Positions 1 through 11,734 of a DNA stretch of 64,000 nucleotides are shown piece after piece. Origin of the DNA: Fragilariopsis cylindrus CCMP1102. Lineage: Eukaryota > Bacillariophyta > Bacillariophyceae > Bacillariales > Bacillariaceae. The notes beneath the pieces are model-generated. The model worked only from the letters and a program-made list of their open reading frames with translations. It ran no database searches and was not told the origin of the DNA. How positions within the stretch are numbered: the stretch's first letter is position 1; each line of letters begins with the position of its first letter. A program made the position numbers and the translations under genes. The stretch covers positions 744,001-808,000 of the forward strand of contig FMBT01000291.1 in NCBI GenBank assembly GCA_900095095.1, given 5' to 3'.

Positions 1-2178
1 GAGAATCCGTAATTGAGGGGGGATCTCGTTGATATACTCACCATGAACATTGTCTATGTCATCAACTAAGCTATTATTATCCGAACTTGAGTTTGACACG
101 TAGGTTAAATCATTTAAATCATCTACATCATTTGAATCATTAAATTCATTCGTCAAATCGGAATAATCTAAATTATTACGCGTAGTACGATGGTGTTGAT
201 TATGATCATCAGAGTTCTTCTTACCATTCATAGAACTCAATGTTTTACGCAACCGTTTCAATTCATGATTCATTTTGGACTTTTCATGTTTCCACCGTTG
301 ATGTTTCAGCTGCCATTGCATCCGTTCATGTTCCCATTTCTGTTCATCAGCTACTCGATCTCGATTCGTTCCTTCATTTTTTCTCATCCATGATGATATT
401 TGAGTTTTCATTTCACTTTTTGTTGTACGATGGTTCCGATCGGATATAGCAGTTGCTTTATGAGCTGCCTGAAGGTCGTCCGTTATAACTTCATGCTGGC
501 TCTTTAAGGTGGATAATTCCTGTTGGATCGTTTCCTTTTCTTGCCGTGAGACTGATAATTGATTTGATGCTCTTATTAGTGTCTTTTGAAACCAATCTAC
601 TAGTATATTTTGGTGTTCCTCCCGTAAAGATAAGGCTCGCATAATTCGCGTCACTCTATTTTGGTCAAGCTCTAGAAGCTGTTCCCATTCTTCGGATAAT
701 GTCCCAATGCATTGTTGCTGAAATAAAATCAAAGAGGAAATGGAATCCTGAGAAGTATTTAAGTCCTTGTATGGAGCAAATTCATACTCAAGTGACGATT
801 CTAATAATGTAATTGCTGAAGAAGAATTCAATACCAGTAATCTGCTTGTAAAATCATCGAAAAGTTCCATTGATAATTCCTTCCGATGAAGACAACAATA
901 CTCGGTAATGAGCCGGGTCATGTATATAGAAGAGCTTTCTGTTGGTTGTTCCATCTCAGCTAAAATTAGGCATAAATGTTTGGGCGTTATTTCACCGAGT
1001 AGATTGGTACAAGATATATTCTCTTCTATCATAGATAATAAATCTCTGGAGCACACACCCAGGATATGCTCCAAAAATTCACCTTGATCGTAATAAAGGG
1101 AATCGATATAATATTGACAAAGATGTTCCCTTCCATCGACAGTCCCCAAGTCATCTTCGATGTAATCTGTGGCATGGTCCCAAAGACTATGATTTCGGAA
1201 ATAGTCAGCCAAGTAACAGAGACCAAGCGCATTTTCATTTGTAATTTCAAACTGCCCATTCCCGTATGTATAATCGAGGAAGCAGGGAATAATTCTACAT
1301 GATCGAGCGATTAATGGAACTCTCGTCGTCCTATTAATATTTTTATTTATTTCGGCTTGTCGGAAGACATCTTTAAAAAATTCACATGCACGTGGACCTA
1401 TCGCCAATGCTACACGATGGACGTGGAATACTTCAAAGTTTTTTGTTGACCGATTAAAGATATTAAGCTTCCAGTCACTCAAACTTTCAGATGGATTCAA
1501 TCTCCAGCACAAACTTCGTCCCGATTCTCCTACTTGGTTGGTTGCCAAGTAGTTACTAGAATTATAACTATCTTCGATCTTATTCATCCGATGGTACTGA
1601 TCATGCGGCTGCGATCTGAAAGAGGTCTCATCTTCTAGGAATTCATTCGTCCGGGAGGTGTTTGCTTCGTTCGGATATTCATAATTATATTCATGCGGCT
1701 GTGATCTCAAAGTGGTCTCATCTTCCAGGAATTCATTCGTCCGGGAGGTGTTTGCTTCGCTCGGATATTCATAATGGTCTTCAATCTTATTCAGCTGATT
1801 GTACTGATCATTTGGTGTTCTCAAAGAGGTCTCATCCGCCCGGAATTTATTCGTCAGCGATGTGCTTCTTTCGCTCGGATACTCATAACTATCTTCATAA
1901 TTATTCAGCTGATTGTACTGATCATGCGGCTGCGATCTCAAAGAGGTCTCATCCGTACAGAATTCATTCGTCCGCGACGTGTTTGGCTCGTTTGGATATT
2001 CATAACTATCTTCAATTTCATTTAGCTGATTGTGCTTATCGTATTGATAACTATCTCCAGTTATATTCTGTATGTTGTACTGATCATGTTGCGATCTCGT
2101 CGCAGATGTCTCGCCCTCTTGTGAACCATAATCATTTGTCAGCAAGCTGATTGCATTGTCATTGACAAAGATGCTCAT
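1..2178 (-). CDS. BTB/POZ domain protein with N-terminal tandem repeats, 3' end off the window
   Basis: One open frame of 726 codons starts at the ATG at 2178 and is still open at base 1; I checked every codon and found no stop. Residues about 35-205 are imperfect repeats of a roughly 39-residue acidic unit (core DQYNQLN and EDSYEYP). A BTB/POZ domain follows at about 236-345, with the diatom-typical core FHVHRVALAIGPR near 251 and LCYLADYF further on. The C-terminal part has charged coiled-coil stretches at about 540-590 and 605-646. BTB domains mediate dimerisation and often act as substrate adaptors for cullin-3 ubiquitin ligases or in transcription complexes; which applies here cannot be told. 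No intron is needed. The C-terminus lies outside the window. Confidence 0.82.
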   Translation of the reverse strand, partial: MSIFVNDNAISLLTNDYGSQEGETSATRSQHDQYNIQNITGDSYQYDKHNQLNEIEDSYEYPNEPNTSRTNEFCTDETSLRSQPHDQYNQLNNYEDSYEYPSERSTSLTNKFRADETSLRTPNDQYNQLNKIEDHYEYPSEANTSRTNEFLEDETTLRSQPHEYNYEYPNEANTSRTNEFLEDETSFRSQPHDQYHRMNKIEDSYNSSNYLATNQVGESGRSLCWRLNPSESLSDWKLNIFNRSTKNFEVFHVHRVALAIGPRACEFFKDVFRQAEINKNINRTTRVPLIARSCRIIPCFLDYTYGNGQFEITNENALGLCYLADYFRNHSLWDHATDYIEDDLGTVDGREHLCQYYIDSLYYDQGEFLEHILGVCSRDLLSMIEENISCTNLLGEITPKHLCLILAEMEQPTESSSIYMTRLITEYCCLHRKELSMELFDDFTSRLLVLNSSSAITLLESSLEYEFAPYKDLNTSQDSISSLILFQQQCIGTLSEEWEQLLELDQNRVTRIMRALSLREEHQNILVDWFQKTLIRASNQLSVSRQEKETIQQELSTLKSQHEVITDDLQAAHKATAISDRNHRTTKSEMKTQISSWMRKNEGTNRDRVADEQKWEHERMQWQLKHQRWKHEKSKMNHELKRLRKTLSSMNGKKNSDDHNQHHRTTRNNLDYSDLTNEFNDSNDVDDLNDLTYVSNSSSDNNSLVDDIDNVHGEYINEIPPQLRIL
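1600..2075. repeat. In-frame minisatellite inside the BTB gene
   Basis: About four to five direct copies of a roughly 117 bp unit, with one shortened copy of about 90 bp. Copy starts are easily seen at 1602, 1691, 1808 and 1921 (shared start tcatgcggctg or a close variant). The period is a multiple of three, so copy number can vary without breaking the BTB reading frame. Confidence 0.85.
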
Positions 2179-2673
2179 TTTCCGTGACTTTGTTCCGATT
2201 CATCTGATCATTAATAAAGAGATTAGAAACCTATTTCAACATGCTGTAGTTAGATGATTCATTCACTTCGGCGCTCTTACAGTAGTACTAATAAAGTAAG
2301 CAGTAATTACTGTATGACATCATACCTCTTTGTGGCTAAGTAAATACTGCTATTTAGAACAATTTCGATTTGTGTGGAATGTAAACAATTTAAATCAAGC
2401 CATTCACATACGACGCGCCTAAAAAAGTCACAACGGCAACGTCGGCTTTTCGCGCAAGACAATATTGGCGCGTTTATTTTAGACTAGTGTTTGAGGTTAC
2501 GACTAAAATTCATTTTTGACATCCACGATTTAATTTATACTGCGTGTAATATTCAATATACATCGCCCATCGCGGCTGGATTCGATTTCGGATTTCAACT
2601 GATAAATAATAGTATTAACAAGCATAGCTAAACGAACTTCAAAAGAAAAAGTAGTTCAAAAGAAAGATTAAAG
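2179..2673. other. Intergenic region between divergent BTB and vWA loci
   Basis: About 495 bp separating two divergently oriented loci, so it should hold both promoters. An E2F-like TTTCGCGC core lies near 2448. I see no RNA gene or repeat. Confidence 0.5.
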
Positions 2674-3861
2674 ATGCAGTACAATGTAACAAAGACGACG
2701 TTATCCCAATGGCCGTTGCTACTGCGGTTCCGCAAGGACATACGACAGCGACGCCAACTTCAAAAGAACACTTCTACAACAGGGACGAAGCCAACGGGTT
2801 CTAATGGGGGTGGTAGTACTAAACAACTCAGTGGAAATGAAACAGAATCACTAAAGGACCAAGGATTTACTACGGATTATATCATCAATTGCTCGTAGCA
2901 ACATGACGTTTCCACTTCGAATTTGGGTGGTTGATAACAGTGGATCTATGATGACTGGTGACGGACATCGAATTGTTCAAACAGGAAACGCAAATGATGT
3001 ACGGTTCGTGAGTTGTTCCCGATGGGCAGAAATTCAAGAAACGGTAGAATATCACGCACAGATTGCTGCACTCTCGGGAATCCGACTGTCTTCCGGTTAT
3101 TGAACGATCCAGGCCGGTTGGCTGGTCCACAACAATTCAGTGTGGGAGAACGTGGTCCAGACTTCATCGCTGAAGAATTGAATACTGCACTACGACCATA
3201 AAGAATGTTCAACCATCTGGTGTGACACCCCTATCGGAACATGTTCGAGAAATTCGTGCAAACGTCATAGCGATGAAAGATGATTTGTCCCAAATGGGAC
3301 AAAAGGTTGTTATTGTTCTCGCCACGGATGGCCTTCCTAGTAATGAACAAGGAGTGTCATCGTCACATACACGGATGGAATTTCAAAATGCGTTGAGATC
3401 CTTAGAGGGACTACCGATCTGGATTGTTGTTCGTCTATGTACAGATGAAGATCAGGTTGTAGAATTTTATAACAATCTTGACTCTGAATTAGAATTAAGT
3501 TTGGAAGTCATTGACGACTTCGTAGGAGAAGCAGAAGAAATTTATGAACACAACAAATGGCTGAATTATGCCCTTCCACTTCATCGAATAAGGGAGATGG
3601 GTTTCAATCATAAGTTGTTTGATTACTGGACGAACGGCCACTAACCAAAGACGAATTACTGGAATTCTTTGCTTTAATTTTGGAGAATTTGATGGCATAC
3701 CAGATCCACAAATTAATTGGAAGGGATTCTGTGATTATATTTCCATGGTAGTTGATAAAGAAAAGAACCAATGGAATCCCATCAAGAAGAAGATGATGCC
3801 ATGGATTAATATGAGGCAACTTTCAAAAACGTACGGAGATCCTACTTGCACAATCATGTAG
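2674..3861 (+). pseudogene. von Willebrand factor A (vWA) domain protein, frame broken at least six times
   Basis: Coding similarity runs through the whole interval but jumps between frames. Recognisable pieces are FPLRIWVVDNSGSM (MIDAS motif DxSxS, about 2906), PTVFRLLNDPGR (about 3085), KVVIVLATDGLPS (3304-3340), the stretch through EFYNNLDSELELSLEV and FVGEAEEIYE, and a C-terminal KKKMMPWI block near 3790. This order matches a diatom vWA family with a conserved tail; the ligand is unknown. Frame changes sit near 2709, 2770, 2870, 3085, 3203, 3621 and 3688. The later ones all shift in the sense expected for single missing bases, several in A or T runs. It is either a decayed gene or an intact gene with assembly deletions; the well-preserved residues between the breaks favour the latter. 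Start taken as the first ATG in the first frame. Confidence 0.75.
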
Positions 3862-4613
3862 GTTCTTACAGGTAGCTCAGAATGAGAATTGTTCCTCAGA
3901 CCAAAAGTGTTTTTGTCCAACACACATCACAATCTTTAATTGAACGTTTTTTAATTTTCTTCTTCTTCCTGAAACTAATATATGTAACATCTTAAAAATA
4001 ATAATATTTCTACATTCCTCCATTTCTCCACAAATAAAACAAACCCCTACAGTAGCTTTTTCCAACTCATGTTGTGCTGAAGAATATGTATGATTGCATC
4101 AAACTATTCTATTTGGACTGGGCGATTCAGCTTGTTCAGAGAAGAAAAATGAACACGGCTGCGGTTGATCAAAAGAAGGGAAGTTATGATGCCACTGTTA
4201 ATGTTATTGTTAATGTGATTGTTACTGTTACTACTCTCATTATTATGGGAGTATAATTCAGTTGATTTAGATGTATGGTCACAAAACATGCACATGTTTG
4301 ATACTGTTTATAAAAATTCAAAGAAAAAAAGACGTCTATATGCAGTTCTAGAGATCTAATGAAGAACGAGAGAAGCAGCACATCAGTTAGCTAGAGTAAT
4401 TAAGCAAAACACAATTATAAAGTGACACTTTCTATTTGGGCCATCTTAATCAAGTCTATTATTACGTAGTATGTAAGTCTACTTCCGACACTATATTGAT
4501 TGTTGTTCTTTGTTATTTCAACGAATTAACTGCATAAACCCCATGCAGTCCCATTGTTCTGTTTTGTTGACGAGATGCCGACGACGTACAATTTACCTTA
4601 GGTCAGAGATTTT
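3862..4613. other. Intergenic region, no gene seen
   Basis: AT-rich sequence between the ends of two convergent loci. The short ORFs at 4074-4381 are simple-sequence artefacts over a run of att/gtt triplets (about 4194-4250). No RNA gene or repeat family recognised. Confidence 0.5.
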
Positions 4614-6281
4614 TTATTTATCGTCTTTTCCCATCTTATTTCTCTTCGTAGGTGATTCATGAGTATCGTCGTTGTTCGCGGCATCATCGTTATTTGTAGA
4701 GTTCAACGGAACGGGCCTCTTGGACGGATCAGACTTAGTGGTAGTGACTACTGCTTGTGGAATACTACTACTATTCCGAGCTATTTCTGTTGGCTCTTCC
4801 GTCTTCTTTTCTTCGTCATCCTTATCGATTTCTATCTTTACAGCAACTACTTTTGATTCGTCCCCTTTTTGCGTTTGCGTTCGCGCTAGCGATTTCGATT
4901 CTGATGCTACGATTTTTACCTTATCTTGTTGTTGCTGTTGTTTCGACTGCTGCTGCTGCTGCTGCTGCTGGTTGTTGTTTATTGTCCCCCGCCGCTCTTG
5001 GGCTCTTTCCCCGAGCTGTGAGAGTAGCACAATGACGACTAGCAATTTCATCTTCTTCCATGAATCGACGTCTATCATCTTCTTCTTGTATCATAAATGC
5101 ATCTCGACTTTCTTGTGGTAGCGCCTCCCATGCTTTCATTAGTCGAGTATTTAGATTCGAATTGACTAAGAACGGATCAAGTTTAATACGATTTTTATTG
5201 TCGTCGTTGTCGTCGTCACGATTCGATTTATCTTTTGTTGTTGTTGTGGTTGTTGTACTTTTTCGAACTTCCTCTTCCGCAAGTTTCCGATACTTCTCGA
5301 TATTTTTCTTGACGAAGAAATGAAAATCAGATTGAATAGGTTTGACTTCTTCGGTTGTTATTTCTGTTGCTGCAGCTGCACGCAAACGTTCTACTTCAAC
5401 GTGGTCGGGTACATTCTGTGTATGCTGTTGTTGCTGTGGTTGGTTTGATGAGTCGGGGGATTGTCGGGGACTACTACTACGCTTTCCACCTGCTGCTGGG
5501 GTTAGGTTTGTTGTTTTCGCTTCGTTCGGTAGAATATTACTACTGCTGCTGCTGCTGCTGCCTTTATTAGTTCGATTAATCGAGATCCCGCTGATACTAA
5601 CGAAGAAGAATGCTGTTCTGAAGGGATCGCAGTAGAAGAAAGATCATTACTATTTGTTCTTTTGTTACTAGTAGTATTAGGACCAGTTGTAGTAGAAGAA
5701 GATGGAGGAGGGATTGGAGACGGTCCTCGATACGTTGTCGGACCTTGCGGATGCTGCGATGGATGGTGATGGCCGGGATGGGGAGGACCGCCGTGTTGGT
5801 AATGATGGCTTTCGTACCCCCCTCCATAACCATAGGGAGGCGGATGCACAGAAGTAGAGTAACCGGGAGGAGGAGGAGGACCACCACCACCACTACCATA
5901 TCCTGGTGGACCGTAGGAAGAAGAAGGGTGTGATGGGTGTGGTGGGTATGCAATTCTTGGATAGCCGCCTGGTATTGGACCACCAGGAGGATAACTACCA
6001 TGCGATGTTGAGCCATAGGGTAGATGAGAAGGGTACGGTGAGTACGAGCTTCCGTAGGATGGGTGTGATGGGTGTGATGGATGTGATGGATGTGATGGTG
6101 GTCCTTGTGGTGGTGGAGGTCCATATCCCATTGCAGCAGCAGATCGTTCACGCCCCAAATCAGCAGAGTAATGGGGATAACCACTGGGACCACCACCCAT
6201 TTGAGTTCCTGACGACATTGATTGTTGTTGCATCGACGATGATGGTACACCGTCTGAGGGGTTATTGTTATTATCTGTCAT
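4614..6281 (-). CDS. HMG-box protein with proline/glycine-rich N-terminus, two frame breaks
   Basis: Starts at the ATG at 6281. The first about 230 residues are low-complexity S/P/G/Y/H-rich sequence with a run of SHP repeats (near 6060-6100). The central part (frame 4921-5385) holds an HMG-box-like domain: KPIQSDFHFFVKKN, then after a poly-T insertion NLNTRLMKAWEALPQESRDA, with conserved aromatic and tryptophan positions. The C-terminus is Q-rich, then acidic and basic, ending at 4614. Three frames are used. The breaks fall near 5570-5590 next to a CTG run and near 4960-5010 around C runs. HMG boxes bend DNA, so a chromatin or transcription role is likely. Alternative: two genes, less likely because the downstream piece has no good start. 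Confidence 0.7.
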
Positions 6282-6718
6282 GACTGATTTTATGTAGCTA
6301 TGTGGAAGGAAACTGGTGATGGCGTTGTTCGATTTTGTTTATGCAGGTAGGTAGCAAGTGTGTAAAAGGCTTGGGTACTTGTTCAATAAATGACGACGTC
6401 GAAGAATATGATCGTCCACGCTTGACGATAGAACTGTGCTTACTGTTAGACCTCCACAAAAAGTGAGAACAGTACAGCGAGGAGAGATAATAATAGGTTT
6501 AATATTTTAATATCAACACGAACATGGTTATAATAAGCAGCCATTGTTTATTGAACGGAAAACCAACTGACAACAGATTGCTAACGGAAAGGGTGCGCGA
6601 TAACACACTAAATTGAACATGCGCGCCAACAGCAATTTGAAATTATTATGATATATATATTTTAACCGCATTAAATTCTAACAAACTTTGGATACTAACC
6701 GTTACATCAGTAGCTACA
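6282..6718. other. Intergenic region upstream of the HMG-box gene
   Basis: Promoter-side spacer between the HMG-box start and the left terminal inverted repeat of the large element. Contains a GCGCGCC box near 6621. No gene seen. Confidence 0.45.
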
Positions 6719-6933
6719 TTCCCGTGGTTGCAGGGGTGATTTTCAACACGGCTACAGCGCAACGCTTTTTTTTTCAACATGGCTACAGAGCGCGCTGTAG
6801 CCGTGTTGAAATTCAGCATGGCTAGAAAGAGCGCGCTGTAGCCGCGTTGAAATTCAGTATGGCTAGAAAAACAGACTGTAGCCGTGCTGAAATACGATAT
6901 GGCTACAGAGATTACACGTAGGAATCAACGTGT
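6719..6933 (+). repeat. Left terminal inverted repeat
   Basis: Pairs with 33318-33531 in opposite orientation; I count only a handful of differences. Internally built from about 45 bp sub-repeats, each carrying ggctacag or its complement ctgtagcc, so single strands can fold into local hairpins. Confidence 0.9.
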
Positions 6934-7379
6934 AATCAGTCCCGTAACAATTTAAGTCAAGTTGTCCTGCCCGCTGAGCGAAGTCTTCTCACAAAAACCC
7001 CAAAACCTTCACGGTAAGTCAAATAAATAATTTTTTGAATTTCCCGTGTCTGCTATGAGCTTCGACGACCGTGTTTGAGTGTTCAGTGTTCACAATAGCA
7101 TGTCAACAATTCATTAACATACCTTCGATAAGTCCACCTACATTGGATTCTAGCCTTTTCCATCCGTCAATCCTTAGCTTATTCTAAACGCCCTCCACCT
7201 GTAGTAGGGTAGCGTATTCTTCCATCCGTTATACCCTCATTCATTGTAAAGGATAGCTATCCATCTAGATCATTTGCCTTTGTCAATCATCCATACCGCC
7301 CTCGCTTGTGGTATAAGTAGACTGTTCCTACCCGTTCATCCATATTTCACACACTTGTAGTAAAGGTAACCTGCTAATT
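6934..7379. other. Subterminal spacer / 5' region of the Ulp1-like gene
   Basis: Non-coding, immediately inside the left TIR. Holds several copies of the element-specific spacer motif (ccatccgt, then tccttag or similar, then ttgtaaagg) spaced 60-90 bp. Likely contains the promoter of the gene starting at 7380. Confidence 0.5.
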
Positions 7380-10300
7380 ATGGTATCTACTCGCAGAGCC
7401 AACAGAAAAGGGGAGAAGGAAAAAGTGGTATCTAATACAGCAAGAACAACAAGAGCCGGAGTTTTATCGGGATCTCCCGTATCGAATTCTATCAATAATG
7501 ATTCGAATGCTAGGCGTTCTAGTCGGAAGAGAAGGAAATCTGAAAAGCAAGCTGCATTAGAAGAGACTGCTACTCGGAAGAAGAAGAAAACAATCCAATC
7601 GAAACCAACCTCCTCACCATCCCAACAAGAGATAGACGCAGCTGGTGGACTAGTTGATATTTCAATTACCGTCGCAGCAAGTGCACCGAGCGACGTAGCT
7701 ACTAAGTCTTCACCAGTGAACAGCAAAAGTCAACCTTCACCAGAGAAAAGCAAAAGTCAACCTTCACTAGCGAACAGAAAAGGTCAACCTTCACCAGCAA
7801 ATAGCAAAGGTCAACCTTCACCAGCAAATAGCAAAGGTCAACCTTCACCAGCGAACAGCAAGTATCAAGTTTCATTAGCGGAGAGCAAAGATCACTCTGA
7901 TATTGGAAAAACGAATAGCCTTGTTTCAAATAGTAGCGAAGACGAAGACTTTTTCCCAACTAAATTTACAGGCAGGTCTTCTCCTCCAGAAGACAACACC
8001 AACAATTCTAAAATCGAAAGCACCGAAGAAATATCGAGATTACGACAGTATACCATCTTTAGGTATTCGATTGGCAAGCATGTTCATGAGGGTGAATTTG
8101 AAGTCACATATAACCGAAGATATAGCTATCTAAAGATCCACCACGCTCCTGGTAAAACCAGGAGGCATCCGGTGCTTAAAGTTGACGTTGAGAGCGTCAC
8201 CGATACCAAATTCTTCATGAGTGATGCTTATGGCGAAGTCAACTTTGATGATTGCACTAAGCAAATGCGCATCGAAAGCTTTTGTTCTTTCAAAGTTCCT
8301 GTTGCAGATATTGAGCAGTTAGATTTCAAGACAAAAATTGACTTTCCACCTTCAGTTTCAGATACTACGATTCTGGTGATCGAGTTTGGGTGTTCTCGAG
8401 ATAGCTTCGATCTTCAACAAGATTTTGGAATTGAATTCAGTCGTATTAATAAAATTGTGTCATTCAAATGCATCGCTGCCCCGTTGTTGGATCATTTGGA
8501 GGGTTTGTATGAAAAACGAACAACAATTGATCCGAAAAAAAGGCCAAAGTTTACAGGCAACAAAAATAGTTCTGATGCACTCATATCTCGTCCTTTTGAT
8601 AGTGAAAAGATGAATCAGATAAAAGTGGCATGTGACCGGTCTGGCCTGGAAGAATTTGCTAACTGGGTGCCAGATAAGACGGCGAATAATGACCGACCGA
8701 TCGTTGTGAAGGTGAACAACTTTTGTGGGTTATTGGCTGGACAATGGCTAGACGATACTTTGGTTGATTTTTTTTTGATGATGGCTATATCAGATAGCAA
8801 TCGTGCTGATACTCATGTATTTTCGTCATATCTATATACCTCGTTGATGGGAGAAAGTTGGATATCAAAATCATCTACATTTACAAAAAAAATAGATATT
8901 TTCAAGAAGCGGGCGCTCTTTATTCCTATTGTAAAAAATTTACACTGGTCACATGTGGTCTTGCTTAATCTTGGGAGCATATCGCGTGAGGACAGCAGTT
9001 GTCCCTTAATGCCTATTTTGCTATACTTTGATTCGTTCGGTGGTGACGTGCGTAATGTCGAGAGTAGGATTTATTCATGGCTGAATGCAGAATGGAACCG
9101 CATTCATGGAAGAATGGGAGCGTTTTCTGCCAAAACTATGCATGCGCTCAGTCCGATTAGAGCGAGACAAAAGAATGGTTATGACTGTGGCATCTTCAGC
9201 TTGAAATACGCTGTTGCTACATTCAGAACGCTAGATAATCTTGTTGACTTTCCTATTCTGAAGGGAAACCCCCATGTCTAGATGAAGAGGGATTCAAGAT
9301 GCAGATTACTGACTCGGATCATTTCAAATTTGACCAGAGGTATGTTCACAAGATGCGGTCACAGTACAAAAAGTTTATTGAGCTGGTAGCAGCGCCTTCT
9401 ATCTCAAAAACAAAGCAAAAAGTCAGAAACAACTCCTCCAAGTCCTCAAAAGCACATGTAAGAATTAAGGTAGAGAATCACAGCAAGCAATCTTCGGCGA
9501 GATGTCTTACGTACGAGCATATTGGCTCCGATGACAATGATATTGGCTCCGATGACAATGATCAATCTCTTGCAAGTCTGAAGCATACTCATCCAAAAGT
9601 GAAGACTAATGATGTTAAAGAAAGTCAAGACAACAGAGTGTCTTCCTTCTCATCAAATCACCATAAGCGGCAGTCACTGGAATATGACTCTGGTAACAAT
9701 TTACATTCGGTCAGAATGGAACAATTGCTTCTTTCAACTAAGTATTCGAGGGAATTTGCTAATCTTCAAATTGTGAAAGCTTTGAGCGACGATTTAGATA
9801 GTTTGATTGGTCACGACGTGTGGAAAAGTATGAGTGAAGTCGAAAGACTTTCCCACGTTTGCAATAGAATTGCCGTAAGCGAAGGACGCGGAATACAAAT
9901 CCATCAAGTGGGTAGACAGCAAAACGAAGGACGCATGATGGAAACTCCTCCAGTTGATTGTAGCAAAGAAAGCAAAGGTTACATCATGAACGTTTGTCCC
10001 ACAGAAGACCGTAAAGTGTTGGCTCAACGAATGCAACAGAAATGTGGTGCACAGATTAGAAGCAAAGGTCTCAAAAACAAGAATATTAAAGTGAAATCAA
10101 TGAGAGGCGATTCAAGCAGTCTGCATACTATCGGCTACAGCAACAATAGCGTCGACGACGAGATTGATTACACGGATAATCATGTTTCCATCCCCCCACA
10201 GCAGAGAAAGAAAGGACCAGCTGTGTCTGCTCCTCGAAGGGTTGAAAGTGTCCTGAACAATAGCAACAAAGCTATGATGTCTCGTGCTGCAAATGCCTTT

Positions 10301-10690
10301 TATCAGAGACACAAGATTACAACTAGTACCAAGAATAATTGGCCAAAATTCCATGGCTTTTATGTTGTTTATAACGAAATTCAGCGAAACGATAAAAATA
10401 AGCCAAAATTAAAAGATATGTGGAGAGATAAACCTCAAGTGAGTATCCTCGGTATCGATAAAAAGCAAATCGATAGATTCAAGGAAGTCTTTAGTCCTAA
10501 CATCGATGAGAGTAAGTTTGATCTAATGTATACGGACGACCCAGATAAATTTGCCCGGCGCTTGAAAGAGGATGCTGATGGAAACATTCTTAGCCAAGGT
10601 GCCACGTTGTCACCGTCAAAGGCTTTTGACCAAATCCTCCAACAAAAAGACAGAAACAGAAACAAAGCAAATGACGGAATATCTCCTTGA
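7380..10690 (+). CDS. Ulp1/SENP-like C48 cysteine protease with long C-terminal extension (one frame break)
   Basis: Starts at the ATG at 7380. Residues about 1-110 are basic and include a 9-residue repeat (SKGQPSPAN type, DNA 27 bp unit at about 7723-7885). The Ulp1 catalytic domain spans about 440-640: His522 in LHWSHVV, Asp551 in YFDSFGGD, Gln597 and Cys603 in QKNGYDCGIFSLKYA. The full triad and oxyanion Gln are present, so the enzyme could be active on SUMO or a related modifier. The first frame stops at 9281. In the frame beginning upstream of 9299 the text continues with CLDEEGFK and FDQRYVHKMRSQYKKF, which is the normal C-terminal helix of Ulp1 domains. The break lies in a C5 run at about 9270 and fits one missing C. 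About 430 further residues, unrecognised, S/K/N-rich, end at 10690. First gene inside the left TIR, so probably part of the mobile element. Confidence 0.85.
7723..7885. repeat. 27 bp tandem repeat in the Ulp1-like gene
   Basis: About six direct copies of a 27 bp unit encoding nine residues (core aaaggtcaaccttcaccag). The centre copies are near identical and the ends diverged. Confidence 0.85.
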
Positions 10691-11734
10691 ATATACTCTA
10701 TAGAACGCAACTATTTATATTCCGGTAGTTCAATCGTAACAACAATAGAACATATACTTAGTTCAACATACATTTTCCTTTGCCATATCGATCTTAGAAT
10801 TTTTCACTTGCTTACACTATCTATTTGTCAAACCACCTTTGACGTCGAACCTGTCTTTTCCTTCACTTGTGTCGTATATAAACATTTCCATCCGTTAATC
10901 CTTCCTTCTTAACGTAGTGTACAATCTTCAAAGCGTTGTCAAACCTTCACCTATTGTAAAGGACATCAATCTCTTCTGTCGAACCAACATGTACCCTAAT
11001 TCAAAAATGATGCTTGAATGGGGAAGGTCAACTTTACCATGACAGATAAAAAAGACTGTGTTTGTTTACTATGAGAGAAGGTAGACTCGATGGGAAGGAA
11101 AAGGCAAGAAGGTAGTGTTCAATTGCAAGGGTAGAACTTTTGTACTGCTACTTCTATATGCATACATGTTCATGTGCTTGTGTCTGAAGATGCTCTCCCT
11201 CAATACTATTTGAACATCACTTCCATACAATCAATAATACTATAAGGAAAGATAAGGTTGCCTTTACTATGAGTGAAGCCTCGATAAACATTTATAATTG
11301 TGATATCAAATTTTAAATAATCAGCTCCCCTCGCGCGTAAATTTGAAATTTCAGTACTTTGAAAAAAAATGAATCTTAAAGATTTTTTTGTTGTCTTCGA
11401 CGATGAACAAGAGTAAATTTTTAACACATAAAAAGCAAGGAAAGATAAGCAACAACATATTGTTCATCGTGGACAACGAACTGATGAAAACACCAAGGGG
11501 GGGGGGGGGGTGTCCACAAATGATGATTTCGAAGTGTCCTGGGGTGATTTGAGCAATCATGATAGATGTTCTATTTCTAATTTTAGTAGAAGCAATGGGT
11601 TGGATTGTGAATGATGGAAACAAATAATTTCCCATGCCCTTCATTTCGATCGAATTTCAATTGAAAAGTGTATTAGAATTCTTAAAATAAGTGGTTGATT
11701 ATTATTTATATTATTAATACTGACAATGGTGGTC
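10691..11734. other. Spacer between the Ulp1-like gene and the small acidic gene
   Basis: About 1 kb. 10800-11000 contains the element-specific motif (ccatccgttaatccttcc; attgtaaagg). A G11 run sits at about 11500-11510. The ORFs at 11206-11644 on the minus strand are AT-rich, show no domain and I do not support them as genes. Confidence 0.5.

Noticed and set aside
190-449. Plus-strand ORFs at the left edge
   Set aside because: Antisense to the continuous BTB gene frame.
6719-6933. TIR palindromes as tRNA or structural RNA genes
   Set aside because: No cloverleaf elements; hairpins are repeated and present as inverted copies at both ends of the element.
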